DNA from: JAFMJV01 sp963800275
GTDB taxonomy: Bacteria; Chloroflexota; Limnocylindria; Limnocylindrales; CSP1-4
NCBI GenBank assembly: GCA_963800275.1
Contig: CAWDAI010000004.1
Location: forward strand, 17,511-81,510
Length of the DNA: 64,000 bases
Direction: 5' to 3'
Under the pieces are notes generated by a model. That model was not told where the DNA came from, did no database searches, and saw nothing but the letters and a program-made list of their open reading frames with translations. Shown in pieces: positions 20,272-30,630 of the stretch (position 1 is its first letter; each line of letters starts with the position of its first letter). A program made the position numbers and the translations under genes.

Positions 20272-21219
20272 ATGGATGAGTCCAAGCGACTGCTCGACTG
20301 TCGCGACCTGCGCAAGCACTTCGGCGATCGCGCCGCGGTGGACGGGGTCAGTTTCCACATCGCGCGTGGCGAGACCTACGGACTGCTCGGCCCCAACGGC
20401 GCGGGCAAGACCACCACCATCTCCATGATCTGCGGCCTCCTCGAGCGCGATGGCGGCGAGGTCACCGTCGCCGGGCGCGCGATGGACGTCGATGCGGTCG
20501 AGGCCAAGTCGGCCATCGGCTACGTACCCCAGGAGCTGGCCATCTACCCCGACCTCTCCGCCCGCGAGAACCTGCGCTTCTTCGGTCGGCTGCAGCGGCT
20601 CACGGGTCCGGTGCTCAAGGAACGGGTGGAGGCGGTGCTGGGCCTGACCGGCCTTGACGACCGAGCCGACGATCGCGTGGAGGCCTACTCGGGCGGCATG
20701 AAGCGGCGCCTCAACATCGGCATCGGCCTGCTCCACGAGCCGCAGCTGCTGGTGCTCGACGAGCCGACCGTGGGAGTCGATCCGCAGAGCCGCAACGCGA
20801 TCCTCGAGGCCGTCGATGGCCTGCGACGCGAGGGCATGTCCATCCTCTACACGACCCACTACATGGAGGAGGCAGAGCGGCTCTGCGACCGCGTGGGCAT
20901 CATCGACGAGGGCCACATCCTGGCCGAGGGCACGCGTCGCGAGCTCGTCGCCCTCATCGGCCAGACCGACAAGGTCGAGCTCGTCGCGGCCGGGCCGCTG
21001 GCGGCCGCAGCCGAGGCCGTGCGGGGGGTCGATGGCGTCACGGGCGCCAGCGTGGCCGAAGGGGTCATCGAGGTCAGCGTCCGGGGCGCCCGTGGGGCCC
21101 TGGCCGAGATCATCAGTGCGGCCGCCGGCGCCGGTGTGGCCGTCAGATCGGTCGAGGTCATCGAACCCGATCTCGAGGCCGTCTTCCTGCACCTGACCGG
21201 GAAGGCCCTGCGCGACTGA
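20272..21219 (+). CDS. ABC-2 type exporter, ATP-binding subunit
   Basis: About 315 residues with Walker A GLLGPNGAGKTTTISMICG, Q-loop VPQELAIYPDLSARENL, signature AYSGGMKRRLNIGIGL, Walker B LLVLDEPTVGVDPQSRN and H-loop TTHYMEEAERL. The C-terminal DUF4162-like tail is typical of daunorubicin/NodI-type exporters. I prefer the ATG at 20272, with CAGGG 8 bases before it, to the GTG at 20263. It forms an operon with two permease genes (4-base gap, then overlap). The substrate is unknown; drug or lipid export is usual. Confidence 0.92.
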   Translation: MDESKRLLDCRDLRKHFGDRAAVDGVSFHIARGETYGLLGPNGAGKTTTISMICGLLERDGGEVTVAGRAMDVDAVEAKSAIGYVPQELAIYPDLSARENLRFFGRLQRLTGPVLKERVEAVLGLTGLDDRADDRVEAYSGGMKRRLNIGIGLLHEPQLLVLDEPTVGVDPQSRNAILEAVDGLRREGMSILYTTHYMEEAERLCDRVGIIDEGHILAEGTRRELVALIGQTDKVELVAAGPLAAAAEAVRGVDGVTGASVAEGVIEVSVRGARGALAEIISAAAGAGVAVRSVEVIEPDLEAVFLHLTGKALRD

Positions 21220-21223
21220 GGCC

Positions 21224-22411
21224 ATGATCATGCCGGCCGCCCTCGAGATCGCGCGCAAGGACCTGCGGCAACGGATCCGCGACCGATCCGCGCTGCTCGT
21301 GGCCATCGTGGCACCGTTCGCCCTGGCGGCGCTCTTCTCGATGATCCTCGGTGGGGTTGACCAGGGCTTCCACGGCCACTGGGGCTACGTCGACCTCGAC
21401 AACGGCGAGCTGGCCACGGCACTCCAGGCCGGCCCGCTCCAGGCGCTCGCGGACGAGGGCGTCATCGATCTCGAGGAGCTGCCCTCGGCCGACGCGGCCC
21501 GGGCCGCGCTCCAGGCCGGCGAGATCGACACGGCCATCATCGTGCCGGCCGGGTTCAGCAGCGACTACCTGGCCGGCCGCGGCGGCGAGGTCCAGCTGGT
21601 GGTGGATGCCGACGCGGGCATCAGCGCCGAGGTCGCGCGCTCGGTCCTGGCGGGCTTCGCGGACCGGGCCGATGCGGTGCAGCTCGCGGTGCGCACCGCC
21701 ATCGCCGCGGCGGGCGGCCTGCCGTCACCCGAGCTCGTCGCGACGGTCACGCAGCAGGCGCGCTCGATGCCCGCTCCGGTGACCGTGGCCGACCTCGATG
21801 TGGCGGATCGCCAGGCCGGCTACACCACCTACTACGCCGGGGCCATGGCCATCCTCTTCGTCTTCCTGACCGCGCAGTTCGGACTCACCAGCATCCACGC
21901 CGAGCGTCGCGCCGGGACCATGGCCCGCATCCTCGCGGCACCCGTGCGCTGGCCCTCGATCCTGCTGGGCAAGCTCATCGTCTCGCTGGTGCTGTCGCTG
22001 GTCTCGATGGCGGTCATCGTGCTCGGCACCGGGCTCTTGCTGGGCGCGACCTGGGGCGACCCGGTGGGCGTGGCGGTGCTGCTGCTCGCCGGCGCCCTGG
22101 CGGCTACCGGCATCGCCCTGCTGGCCGTCGCCTTTACCCGCACCGAGGAGCAGGCCGGCGCCGCGGTCGCCATCGTGACCCTGTCATTGGCCGTGCTCGG
22201 CGGCTCCTTCTTCCCGGCCAACCAGAGCTCCGAGCTGCTCGCGCAGCTCAGCCTGGTCACGCCGCATGGCTGGTTCCTGCGCGGGGTCAACGATCTCGCC
22301 ACGGGCGGTGACGTCGTGTCGGCTGCCGCGCCCGCGCTCGTGCTGGTGCTCATCGGGCTCATCTGCGGCGGACTCGGCCTGCTCCGCGCCCGTCGCATGG
22401 TGACCGGCTGA
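21224..22411 (+). CDS. ABC-2 type exporter permease
   Basis: A 395-residue membrane protein with the ABC-2 layout: one N-terminal helix (ALLVAIVAPFALAALFSMIL), a large extracytoplasmic domain (residues about 45-205), then five helices with the family motif RRAGTMARILAAPVRWPSILLGK. The stop overlaps the ATG of the next permease (TGATG at 22409-22413), indicating translational coupling. Its partner is probably the following paralogue, giving a heterodimeric exporter. Confidence 0.9.
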   Translation: MIMPAALEIARKDLRQRIRDRSALLVAIVAPFALAALFSMILGGVDQGFHGHWGYVDLDNGELATALQAGPLQALADEGVIDLEELPSADAARAALQAGEIDTAIIVPAGFSSDYLAGRGGEVQLVVDADAGISAEVARSVLAGFADRADAVQLAVRTAIAAAGGLPSPELVATVTQQARSMPAPVTVADLDVADRQAGYTTYYAGAMAILFVFLTAQFGLTSIHAERRAGTMARILAAPVRWPSILLGKLIVSLVLSLVSMAVIVLGTGLLLGATWGDPVGVAVLLLAGALAATGIALLAVAFTRTEEQAGAAVAIVTLSLAVLGGSFFPANQSSELLAQLSLVTPHGWFLRGVNDLATGGDVVSAAAPALVLVLIGLICGGLGLLRARRMVTG

Positions 22412-23577
22412 TGGTCGCCTTGGAGATCGCGCGCGTCAATCTCCTGCGCGCCCTGCGCGATCGCACCAACCTGTTCTTCGTCTTCCTGCTGCCACTCATC
22501 CTCATCGTCGTTCTCGGCTTCGCCTTCGGCGGCACCGGCACCAGCCGTGTCGGCGTGGTGCGCGACGGTGCCGGTACGCTGGGTGACGAGCTCGTCGCTG
22601 CGATCGAAGGGGGCGAGCTCGACGTCGACATCCGCGACCGCGGCTCGCTCGCCGACCTGCGTGCGGACGTCGAGGCCGGTCGGCTCGACCTGGGACTGCT
22701 CATCCCGCCGGGCTACGACGCCGACCTGCGGGCCGGAGAGGACGTCGAGCTCACGCTGGTGGCGCGTCCGGAGAACCTCTACCTGGCGCTGGGCCAGGGC
22801 ATCGAAAGCGCCGTGGCGGAGCAGTCGGCGCAGGTGCGCGCGGCTCGGGTGGCCGCAGCCGCGACCGACACCGACCCCGCCGCCGCCCTCGCGCTGGCGC
22901 GCGACGAGCAGGCGCAGATGGCTGGCCTCGGGGTCGCAGCCAGCACGGTCGGGTCGGCCACCTTCCCCACCATCGGCAATCCCTTCGCCCTGGGCGCACA
23001 GAGCCAGACCGTGCTCTTCATGTTCCTGACCTCGATGACCGCGGCCACGCAGCTCATCCTCACCCGTCAGCTGGGCGTCTCGCGCCGCATGCTGGCGACG
23101 CCCACGAAGGTCTCGACGATCCTGCTGGGAGAGCTCGGCGGGCGCTTCGCCATCGCCATGATGCAGGGCCTCTTCATCGTGATCGTCTCGGCGGCGCTCT
23201 TCGGTGTCGGCTGGGGCTCGCTGCCGGGTGCGTCCGCGGTCATCGTGAGCTTCGCGCTCATCGGCACCGGGGCCGCCATGCTGGTGGGCTCGTTCGCCCG
23301 CAACGCCGAGCAAGCCGGGGCCATCGGCACGGTGCTGGGCATGCTCCTCGGTGCCCTCGGCGGCGCGATGGTACCGGGCGAGCTGTTCGAGGAACCGCTG
23401 TCGACCATCACCCGGCTGACGCCGCACTACTGGGCCATCGACGCCTTCCGCGACCTCGTCTTCGAGGGTGTCGGCATCGAAGGGGTCCTGCGCCAGCTGG
23501 CGGTGTTGGCCGCCTACGCCCTGGTGCTGGTGCTCATCGGCACGTGGGGGCTGCGGCGCTCACTCACCCGGGGCTGA
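22411..23577 (+). CDS. ABC-2 type exporter permease, second subunit
   Basis: 388 residues with the same layout: helix LFFVFLLPLILIVVLGFAFG, extracytoplasmic domain, then five helices with SRRMLATPTKVSTILLGEL. The end overlaps the convergent sulfatase-fold gene by 18 bases. It is the third gene of the exporter operon starting at 20272. Confidence 0.9.
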   Translation: MVALEIARVNLLRALRDRTNLFFVFLLPLILIVVLGFAFGGTGTSRVGVVRDGAGTLGDELVAAIEGGELDVDIRDRGSLADLRADVEAGRLDLGLLIPPGYDADLRAGEDVELTLVARPENLYLALGQGIESAVAEQSAQVRAARVAAAATDTDPAAALALARDEQAQMAGLGVAASTVGSATFPTIGNPFALGAQSQTVLFMFLTSMTAATQLILTRQLGVSRRMLATPTKVSTILLGELGGRFAIAMMQGLFIVIVSAALFGVGWGSLPGASAVIVSFALIGTGAAMLVGSFARNAEQAGAIGTVLGMLLGALGGAMVPGELFEEPLSTITRLTPHYWAIDAFRDLVFEGVGIEGVLRQLAVLAAYALVLVLIGTWGLRRSLTRG

Positions 23578-25161
23578 CCCGGGATCGCCGTCCGCCACCG
23601 GGGCCGGCGAAGTGGGCGCGACCGCGTGGGAGGATCCCGGCAGGGGCAACTCGTCGGTGACGTCCTGGAAATCGTAGATGTGATCGTTGTCCGGCCAGCT
23701 GTAGGAGCGGTTGGGCAGGGGCGGCAGGTCAGCCCCGAAGTACTCGCGGAAGATGGTGCGGAAGATGTTCACGCCCGTGTCGTCAGCGGGGATCTCGATG
23801 TCGAGGTCGGGCAGGTAGTACGCGCGCAGCGTCCCGAAGCGGATGCCGTAGGACTCCGGTGACCCATCGACGCAATCGTCATTGCCGCAGATGAAAGGAC
23901 CTTCGTCGGCGCCGATGACGATGATCGGCTGCTCCTCGGGCGGCCGGTCGAGGAGCACGTCCACCAGCTTGCGGATGCGCCGGTTGGTGTAGGCCAGCTG
24001 GGCCGCATAGAGGTCGCCCTCCCGTCCCTCGGCCGTCGCCGCCTGCTCGTCGGCCTTGAGCACCACGTTGCCGTTGGCGTCGAAACCATAGGGCGGGTGG
24101 GGCAGCAGGATGTGGGCGAAGACGAACTTGCGTCCCGGTGTATCGGCCAGCCGCTCCACCTGCGCCAGCTCGAACAGCGCCTCGGCGCGGTGGCGGTTGC
24201 GGAAGTCGTCATCCTCGGCGGTACCCAGCAGCCGTCCCAGCGCCGGCAGGACGGTGGCGTCACTCAGGTTCTGCTCGAACTCGGTCGTCTCGTCCCACAC
24301 CAGCACCTCGTCGGCGATGGGGTTGGTGCGCGTCGGCCCGTACCAGGCGCCGAGGTGGTAATAGCGATAGCCGTTGGCCCGCAGGAAGCGCCCGACCTCG
24401 TGGTCGCCGAGCTTCTCGCGCGCCGGCGTGCGGTCCTTGGACTCGCGTCCGATCGTCTCGGTCAGGTCGTCGAGGGTGGTCATGTTGAGCATGGAGGCCA
24501 GGCTGAAGTCGGTCGCCCGGTACGTGGCCCGGGCCCCCGGGATCACCTGGAACCCGGCTGCCTCCAGGTCGGGGTAGATGTCGTTCTGGATGCCGAAGCG
24601 CTGGTTGATGGACCAGTCCGAACCGTAGCGGTCGAAGATCAGGAAGTAGATGTCTCGATCCGGCACGCGCGTGGCCTGGGCGATGACGTCCTCGCTGACC
24701 GGCACCGGCTCGGAGCTGCGGGCAGCGCGGCCGATCTCGGCCGGCACGATGGTCACGAGGGTGAAGAGCACGAGCAGGAACGTGATGGCATTGAGGGCTG
24801 AGGTGACCGTCGGCAGCGATCCCCGGGCGCGCCAGGCATAGATCGCGACTCCGGCCACGACGAGGGCCCACCCGACCAGCTGCACCGGCTCGTCCAGGGG
24901 CGTGCCCTCGAGCTGACTGGCGGCATGGCCAAAGAAGGCGAAGGCCAGCACCAGGGCGCTCGCCAGCAGGGCGCCCCGGCGTGGGTCGCGGTAGAGCAGC
25001 GCGCAGATCGCCAGGGTCACGGCACCAAGGCCGAGGGCCACCGCCAGCGGCCACCACATGGCTTCGGGCAGGATCTCCGAGACGTTGTTGGCGTACATGA
25101 AGAGGACCGCGTACGCGGCGAGTAGCAGCGGATGCAGGGGCAGGCGCGTCAGTGGTCCCAT
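23560..25161 (-). CDS. membrane-anchored sulfatase/phosphatase-fold protein
   Basis: A 533-residue protein with four to five N-terminal membrane segments (residues about 10-150), followed by an extracytoplasmic alkaline-phosphatase-superfamily domain. The domain opens with DIYFLIFDRYGSDWSINQRF, where the first metal Asp is expected. Later come FAHILLPHPPYGFD and IIVIGADEGPF, matching the second metal cluster of phosphoglycerol-transferase/sulfatase-like enzymes. The substrate is unknown; lipid or glycan head-group transfer is possible. The ATG at 25161 has TACCTT 9 bases upstream. It is divergent from ligA with only 50 bases between start codons. Confidence 0.75.
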   Translation of the reverse strand: MGPLTRLPLHPLLLAAYAVLFMYANNVSEILPEAMWWPLAVALGLGAVTLAICALLYRDPRRGALLASALVLAFAFFGHAASQLEGTPLDEPVQLVGWALVVAGVAIYAWRARGSLPTVTSALNAITFLLVLFTLVTIVPAEIGRAARSSEPVPVSEDVIAQATRVPDRDIYFLIFDRYGSDWSINQRFGIQNDIYPDLEAAGFQVIPGARATYRATDFSLASMLNMTTLDDLTETIGRESKDRTPAREKLGDHEVGRFLRANGYRYYHLGAWYGPTRTNPIADEVLVWDETTEFEQNLSDATVLPALGRLLGTAEDDDFRNRHRAEALFELAQVERLADTPGRKFVFAHILLPHPPYGFDANGNVVLKADEQAATAEGREGDLYAAQLAYTNRRIRKLVDVLLDRPPEEQPIIVIGADEGPFICGNDDCVDGSPESYGIRFGTLRAYYLPDLDIEIPADDTGVNIFRTIFREYFGADLPPLPNRSYSWPDNDHIYDFQDVTDELPLPGSSHAVAPTSPAPVADGDPGSAPGE

Positions 25162-25170
25162 GGTCGGCGC

Positions 25171-25176
25171 AAGGTA
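25171..25176 (-). promoter_or_regulatory. -10 box (TACCTT), leaderless type
   Basis: On the minus strand, 9 bases before the ATG at 25161. Confidence 0.45.
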
Positions 25177-25198
25177 GCACGACTCGGGGCTGTGGTCC

Positions 25199-25204
25199 TA
25201 TGCT
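25199..25204 (+). promoter_or_regulatory. -10 box (TATGCT), leaderless type
   Basis: Ends 7 bases before the ligA ATG at 25212; no Shine-Dalgarno present. Confidence 0.5.
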
Positions 25205-25211
25205 CGCGTCG

Positions 25212-27294
25212 ATGGACGAGCACACGCGGGTTCGCGCCGAGGAGCTGCGCCAGATCCTGCTCCGGGCCAATCGGCTGTACTACGAAGAGGACGCGCCGGA
25301 GCTGGCCGATGCCGAGTACGACCGACTGCTGCGCGAGCTGGTCGAGCTGGAGGCGGCCCATCCCGAGCTGGTCACGCCCGAGAGTCCGACCCAGCGCGTG
25401 GGCGCACCGGTGGGCGGGCCGCTGGGCGACGTCGAGCACCGGGTCCCCATGCTGTCGCTGGCCAACGCCTTCGACGCCGATGAGCTACGTGCCTTCGATG
25501 CTCGCGTGCGCAGGGTCCTGGGCCTGGCCGAGGACGATCCGCCGCCAAGCTACGTGGCCGAGCTCAAGATCGACGGGCTGGCGATCTCGCTGCGCTACGA
25601 GGGCGGCCGGTTCGCCCTGGGCGCGACCCGCGGCGATGGCCGTACCGGCGAGGACGTCACAGCCAACCTGCGCACGCTGGAGGCCATCCCGGAGCGGCTG
25701 GCGGAGCCGTTGACGCTGGAGGTGCGGGGCGAGATCTACATGCCCAAGGCCGAGTTCGCGCGGATCAACGCCGAGCGCGAGGAGGCCGGCCTGCCGCTCT
25801 ACGCCAATCCGCGCAACTCCGGGGCGGGCTCGCTGCGCCAGCTCGATCCGCAAGGTCACGGCTGGGCGCAAGCTGTCGGCCTGGTTCTACACCCTGCTCG
25901 AGGAAGGCGGACCGGCCGCCGAGAGCCAGTCCGCGGCGCTGGCCCGGCTCGAGGCGCTGGGCTTCCCGGTCCAGCCCGATCACGCTGCCGGTCTCGACAT
26001 CGAAGAGGTCATCGCCTTCACCGAACGCTGGCGTGAGCCGCGTCACGAGCTGCCCTACGAGACCGACGGGGTCGTGGTCAAGGTCGACCGGGTGGAACTC
26101 CAGGCACGCCTCGGCATGGTCAGCCGCGCGCCCCGCTGGGCGGTGGCCTACAAGTTCCCGCCGGAGCAGGTGGAGACGGTCGTGGAGGACATCGTGCCGT
26201 ACGTCGGGCGGACCGGCACCCTCACGCCGGTGGCGCACCTGCGGCCGGTGCTGGTGGCCGGCTCCACGGTCGCCCGGGCCACGCTTCACAACCTCGACGA
26301 GGTGCGTCGCAAGGACGTGCGCATCGGTGATCACGTCGTGCTGCACAAGGCTGGCGATGTCATCCCCGAGGTCGTCCGCTCCCTGCCGGAGCGTCGCGAC
26401 GGCAAGGAGCGGGCATTCGAGATGCCCGAGAGGTGCCCTCAGTGCGGTGCGCCGGTGGTGCGTGACGAGGGCGAGGTCCGCTACCGCTGCAGCAACCCCT
26501 TCTGTCCGGCCCAGGTCCTTGCCGGCCTCTCGCACTTCGTGGGCCGGGGTGGCATGGACATCGAGGGTGCCGGCGCGGCGGTGCTGGTGCAACTGCTCGA
26601 TCGCGGCCTGGTCAGTGGTCCGGCCGACTTCTACCGCCTTCGCTTCGAGGACCTCGTGGAGCTCGATCGCTTCGGTGACAAGAGCGCCGCCAACCTGGCG
26701 GCCAGCATCGAGCGCTCGCGGCGGCGTCCGCTGTCGCGGATCCTGGCCGCGCTGGGCATCCGCCACGTGGGCGAGCAGACCGCCATCGACCTTGCCGACT
26801 GGGTGGCTGCGACGTGGCCGCCGGAGGAGGGCGAGGACGAAGCCGACTGGACCGCCCGCGTGGCGCGGGCCCTGGCGGAGACAGAGGCCGAGCGCTTCGA
26901 GGCCGTGCCCGGCATCGGTGGTGTCGTGGCCGCCTCCATCGGTCGCTTCTTCGACGACCCCAACACGGCTGGCATCCTGCCGGCACTGGCGTCCGCCGGT
27001 GTCGTGGCCGTGCCGCCGGTACCATCCGCGGCCGGCGCCGGGAGCGGCCCGCTGACCGGCAGGACGGTGGTCGTCACGGGCACGCTGGAGGGCTTCGATC
27101 GCAAGTCGGCCGAGGCTGCGGTGCGGGCTGCCGGAGGCAAGGCCAGCGGCTCGGTCAGCCGGGCCACCGACTATCTCGTCGCCGGCGAGAAGGCCGGCTC
27201 CAAGCTGGCCAAGGCGCAGGAGCTGGGCGTGGCCGTGCTCGACGAGGCCGCCTTCCGCGCGCTGCTCGGAGCGGTCGCGACCGAGCCCGACTGA
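25212..27294 (+). CDS. ligA: NAD-dependent DNA ligase LigA
   Basis: Seals nicks in replication and repair using NAD+. The Ia domain is at the start (LLRANRLYYEEDAPELADAE), the adenylation site is AELKIDGLAISLRYEGG with the catalytic Lys, then ATRGDGRTGEDVTANLRT and the OB fold (GRTGTLTPVAHLRPV). The four-Cys zinc finger is CPQCGAPVV...CSNPFCPAQ, followed by HhH repeats and a C-terminal BRCT domain (GRTVVVTGTLEGFDRKSAEA). One extra C near 25,851 (GATCCG-C-AAGGTCACG) breaks the frame; removing it restores DPKVTAGRKLSAWFYTL. LigA is essential, so this is almost surely a sequence error. The longer start at 25152 is rejected because of the TATGCT box just before 25212. Confidence 0.95.
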
Positions 27295-27300
27295 CGTCGC

Positions 27301-27306
27301 TATCCT
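27301..27306 (+). promoter_or_regulatory. -10 box (TATCCT), leaderless type
   Basis: Ends 8 bases before the gatC GTG at 27315, and begins 6 bases after the ligA stop, so gatC-gatA can be transcribed separately from ligA. Confidence 0.45.
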
Positions 27307-27314
27307 TGGGGCCC

Positions 27315-27620
27315 GTGGCCACACTCTCACGTCGCGACGTCGAGCACGTCGCCTACCTGGCTCGACTCGGCCTGACCGAGGACGAGGTGACTCAGCTCGA
27401 GGGACAGCTCAACCACATCCTCGAGCAGTTCGCCGTGCTCAGCGCGCTCGACACCGACGACATCCCGCCGACGGCACGGGTGGTGGAGCTGGAGAACGTG
27501 CTGCGCGACGACGTGGCCCGCCCGGGTCTGACGCGCCAGCAGGCGCTGGCCAACGCCCCCGAGCAGAACGGCGAGCACTTCGTGGTCCCGGCCGTCCTCG
27601 ACGACGGCAGCGACAGCTAG
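27315..27620 (+). CDS. gatC: Asp-tRNA(Asn)/Glu-tRNA(Gln) amidotransferase subunit C
   Basis: A 101-residue GatC, the small subunit that stabilises the GatA-GatB complex. It starts TLSRRDVEHVAYLARLGLTE and contains LNHILEQFAVLSALDTDDI and VLRDDVARPGLTRQQAL, all family-typical. The GTG start is supported by the leaderless -10 box. It is 18 bases upstream of gatA. Confidence 0.93.
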   Translation: MATLSRRDVEHVAYLARLGLTEDEVTQLEGQLNHILEQFAVLSALDTDDIPPTARVVELENVLRDDVARPGLTRQQALANAPEQNGEHFVVPAVLDDGSDS

Positions 27621-27638
27621 GCGACGAGGGACCACGAG

Positions 27639-29192
27639 ATGCTGACCCGCCTCCACGCCCACGAGATGGCCGCCCGCCTTCGAGACGGTTCCGTCAGCAG
27701 CGTCGAGCTGCTCGATGCCCATCTCGCCGCTATCGCCGCGACCGATCGCGCCATCCACGCCTGGCTGGCCGTGGACGAGGTGCCGGCGCGGGAGGCCGCC
27801 ACCGCAGCCGATGCGAGGATGGCCGCCGCGCGCCGGGAGGGAACCGAGGCGCTGGCGGCTCTGCCCGCCCTGCTGGGCGTTCCGATCGCGCTCAAGGACC
27901 TGGTCATGGTCGCAGGACGGCAGGCCACCGCCGGCAGCCGCATCCTCGAGGGGTTCATCTCACCCTATGACGCCCACATCGTGGAGCGTCTCCACGCTGC
28001 CGGCGCGGTCATCGTGGGCAAGACCAACATGGACGAGTTCGCGATGGGCTCGTCGACCGAGCACTCGGGCTATGGACCGACCGCCAATCCCTGGGACCTG
28101 ACGCGGGTGCCCGGCGGCTCGTCGGGCGGCTCAGCCGCGGCCGTGGCAGCGTTCCACGCGCCCGTTGCGGTGGGTACCGACACGGGCGGCTCCATCCGTC
28201 AGCCGGCGTCGCTGACCGGCACGGTCGGCATCAAGCCGACGTACGGGCGGGTGAGTCGCTACGGCATCATCGCCTTCGCCTCCTCGCTCGACCAGGTCGG
28301 CGCCTTCGGGCGTGACGTCCGTGACGCTGCCCTGCTCCTGGGCACGGTCGCCGGCCATGACCCGCGCGATGCCACGTCGGCACCGCTCGCGGTGCCCGAT
28401 TACGCCGCTGCGCTCCAGTCGCCAGGCGAGCAAGCCGTCGAGTCGCTGCGTGGACTGCGCCTCGGCCTGCCACGGCAGTACTTCGTGACCGGCATGGAGC
28501 CGGCCGTGGAAGCGCGGGTACGGGCAGCGGTGGCGGTCCTGGAGGCAGCCGGGGCCGAGATCGTCGAGGTGGACATGCCGCACACCGACTACGGCCTGGC
28601 CACGTACTACATCGTGGCGCCCGCCGAGGCCTCGGCCAACCTCGCTCGCTATGACGGCATCCGCTATGGCGCAGCCGTGCGCGAGGGCGATGTCATCTCG
28701 GACTATCGCGCGACGCGCGAGCGTGGCTTCGGGGCGGAGGTCAAGCGGCGCCTCATGCTCGGCACCTACGCCCTCTCAGCCGGTTACCGCGATGCGTACT
28801 ACATCAAGGCACAGAAGGTCCGCACCCTCATCAAGGGCGACTTCGATGCGGCCTTCGAGCGGGTCGATGCACTGGTTGCGCCGGTCAGCCCGGTGGTGGC
28901 TTTCCCTCTTGGCGCCCGCCTGGACGACCCGGTCGCGATGTATGCCGCCGATGCCTGCACGCTGCCCGTCAGCGTGGCCGGCCTGCCGGGGCTGTCGATC
29001 CCGGTCGGCCTGGCCGATGGTCTGCCGGTGGGGCTGCAGCTCATCGGGCGCGCCTGGGACGAGGCGCGGCTGCTCGCGATCGGATGGGCCTACGAGGCCG
29101 TCACGGCCGACGAGACCTGGCGCACGCAAGAACCAGGCGACCTGGCGCGAGCAGCGGACCCCTCGACACCTGCGCCGACGCTGCCGGCGTAG
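27639..29192 (+). CDS. gatA: Asp/Glu-tRNA amidotransferase subunit A
   Basis: A 517-residue amidase-signature enzyme that releases ammonia from glutamine for GatB. The Ser-cisSer-Lys triad is visible: Lys in GVPIALKDLVMVAG, cis-Ser in RVPGGSSGGSAAAVAA and nucleophile Ser in GTDTGGSIRQPASLTG. GAGGGA lies 9 bases before the ATG. It is co-transcribed with gatC, while gatB lies 2.6 kb further on behind two other genes. The frame is intact. Confidence 0.96.
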   Translation: MLTRLHAHEMAARLRDGSVSSVELLDAHLAAIAATDRAIHAWLAVDEVPAREAATAADARMAAARREGTEALAALPALLGVPIALKDLVMVAGRQATAGSRILEGFISPYDAHIVERLHAAGAVIVGKTNMDEFAMGSSTEHSGYGPTANPWDLTRVPGGSSGGSAAAVAAFHAPVAVGTDTGGSIRQPASLTGTVGIKPTYGRVSRYGIIAFASSLDQVGAFGRDVRDAALLLGTVAGHDPRDATSAPLAVPDYAAALQSPGEQAVESLRGLRLGLPRQYFVTGMEPAVEARVRAAVAVLEAAGAEIVEVDMPHTDYGLATYYIVAPAEASANLARYDGIRYGAAVREGDVISDYRATRERGFGAEVKRRLMLGTYALSAGYRDAYYIKAQKVRTLIKGDFDAAFERVDALVAPVSPVVAFPLGARLDDPVAMYAADACTLPVSVAGLPGLSIPVGLADGLPVGLQLIGRAWDEARLLAIGWAYEAVTADETWRTQEPGDLARAADPSTPAPTLPA

Positions 29193-29309
29193 CAGGATCC
29201 CGGCTGGCGGCATCCCGGCGCCGCCGAACCCCGGGCTCGTTGGACAGCTATCCCGCCAAAGGGAAGGCAGGCACGAGCACTCTGCTCCGCCCGCCCTGCT
29301 CGATCAGGG

Positions 29310-30492
29310 TCAGGAGGTCTTTGGCTCCGTCGAGTCGTCCTCGGCTGCCGGCTCAGGCTCCACCACCGGCTCAGGCTCCGGCTCGGGCTCAGGCTCCAGG
29401 CTCACCGGCTCGGGCTCCACCCGGCTCGGGCTCGACCTCAGGCTCAGGCTCCACCGCCGGCTCAGGCTCGGCTCCACCGGCTCGGGCTCCGGCTCGGGCT
29501 CGGGCTCCACCACTCGGGCTCAGGCTCCCTGGCTCGGGCTCAAGCTCAGGCACCACCACCGGCTCAGGCTCCGGCTCCGGCTCGGGCTCGGGCTCCACCA
29601 CCGGCTCCGGCTCGGCCTCGGGCTCGACCACGAGCGCAGGTTCGGTGACCGGCTCTGGCGCCGCGACTGGCTCGGGCTCCGGCTCGGCCTCGGGCTCGAC
29701 CACGAGCGCAGGTTCGGTGACCGGCTCTGGCGCCGCGACTGGCTCCGGCTCGGGCTCCACCACCGGCTCGGGCTCGGGCTCGGGCTCCGGCGCGGCAGCT
29801 TCGGCCGGCTCGGCTGCTTCGGGCGGCTCGGCCGCGGTCACCTGGGGTTCATCGGTGGCCGCTGTCGGCGCGGCGACGGTTGCAGCGTCGGAACCGGTGA
29901 GCTTCCCATCGGCGCGCATGGAGGCCTCGTTGGTGCCGCCCTTGACCACGAAATCAGGCGGCAGCTCCTCCAGCGGCACGCCCTTGCGCAGCGCCTCCTT
30001 GGCGTCGAGGACGGCCTTCTTGAACTGGAGCCCGTCGAGCAGCTGGTCGTAGACCTCGTTGGCGTTGTCCGAGGCGGTGTAAAGGGTCAGATTGGCGTAG
30101 CCGAGCAACCGGCCGAACGTGGACTCCTCGAAGCCGATGTCGGTGATCTGATCGAGCGAGGAGTCGGCTGAGGACTGGCGCAGCACGCCCTCGAACTTGA
30201 TGGCCCGCCGGTTGGTGAGCACGTAGTGACGGCTGTCCCAGCGGATGAGGTCGATGGGCAGCCACACGACGGTGATCAGGATGAGCAGGACCACGACCCA
30301 GCGGACGACATCGTTGATGATGCCGAAGATCGAGTCGTCACCGAAACTGAAGATGTTGTTCAGCGCGATGAGGCCGAGGCCGATGAGGCCGATCACGATC
30401 GGACGGAGCGCGAAGCGGATCGCCGCCATCCAGTGCTGGCGGGTGTCGATCAGCACGACCTCAGTGCTGGCCAGCAGATTCTTCACCTTCAT
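29310..30492 (-). CDS. membrane PH-domain (bPH2) protein with long Glu-Pro-rich tail
   Basis: The start is ATG at 30492 (MKVKNLLASTEVVL). Two membrane helices follow (IVIGLIGLGLIALNNIF; VVRWVVVLLILITVVWLPI), then a bacterial PH domain (RHYVLTNRRAIKFEGVL...LDQITDIGFEE...ANLTLYTASDN). From about 29,840 the sequence is a low-complexity tail of EPEPEP/VVEPE units; the frame breaks twice near 29,520-29,390, and the probable end is EDDSTEPKTS with the stop at 29310. Function unknown; bPH2 membrane proteins often act at the membrane surface. It is convergent with gatA and divergent from the aminotransferase gene. Confidence 0.75.
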
Positions 30493-30583
30493 ACCTAGCA
30501 CGTTGCGCAGAACCTCCGGTAGACACCACCATGGACGGGTTCGCCCTAGTGTCCCACAGGCGATGGTCGAACGAGCCGCCCCG

Positions 30584-30589
30584 TATACT
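30584..30589 (+). promoter_or_regulatory. -10 box (TATACT) for the aminotransferase-gatB operon
   Basis: CGTATACTCG gives a strong -10 element 41 bases before the ATG at 30631. The same GTATACTCG octamer-plus occurs before the HD-GYP gene (50729). Confidence 0.5.
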
Positions 30590-30630
30590 CGGTGGTCAGT
30601 CCATCCCCAGCCACTCGACTCGAAGGCGAG

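Noticed and set aside
29310..29840. A possible plus-strand Gly/Ser-rich protein in the GGCTCGGGCTC tract
   Set aside because: The tract is the antisense of the Glu-Pro tail of the bPH2 protein, which has an intact N-terminal domain and start.
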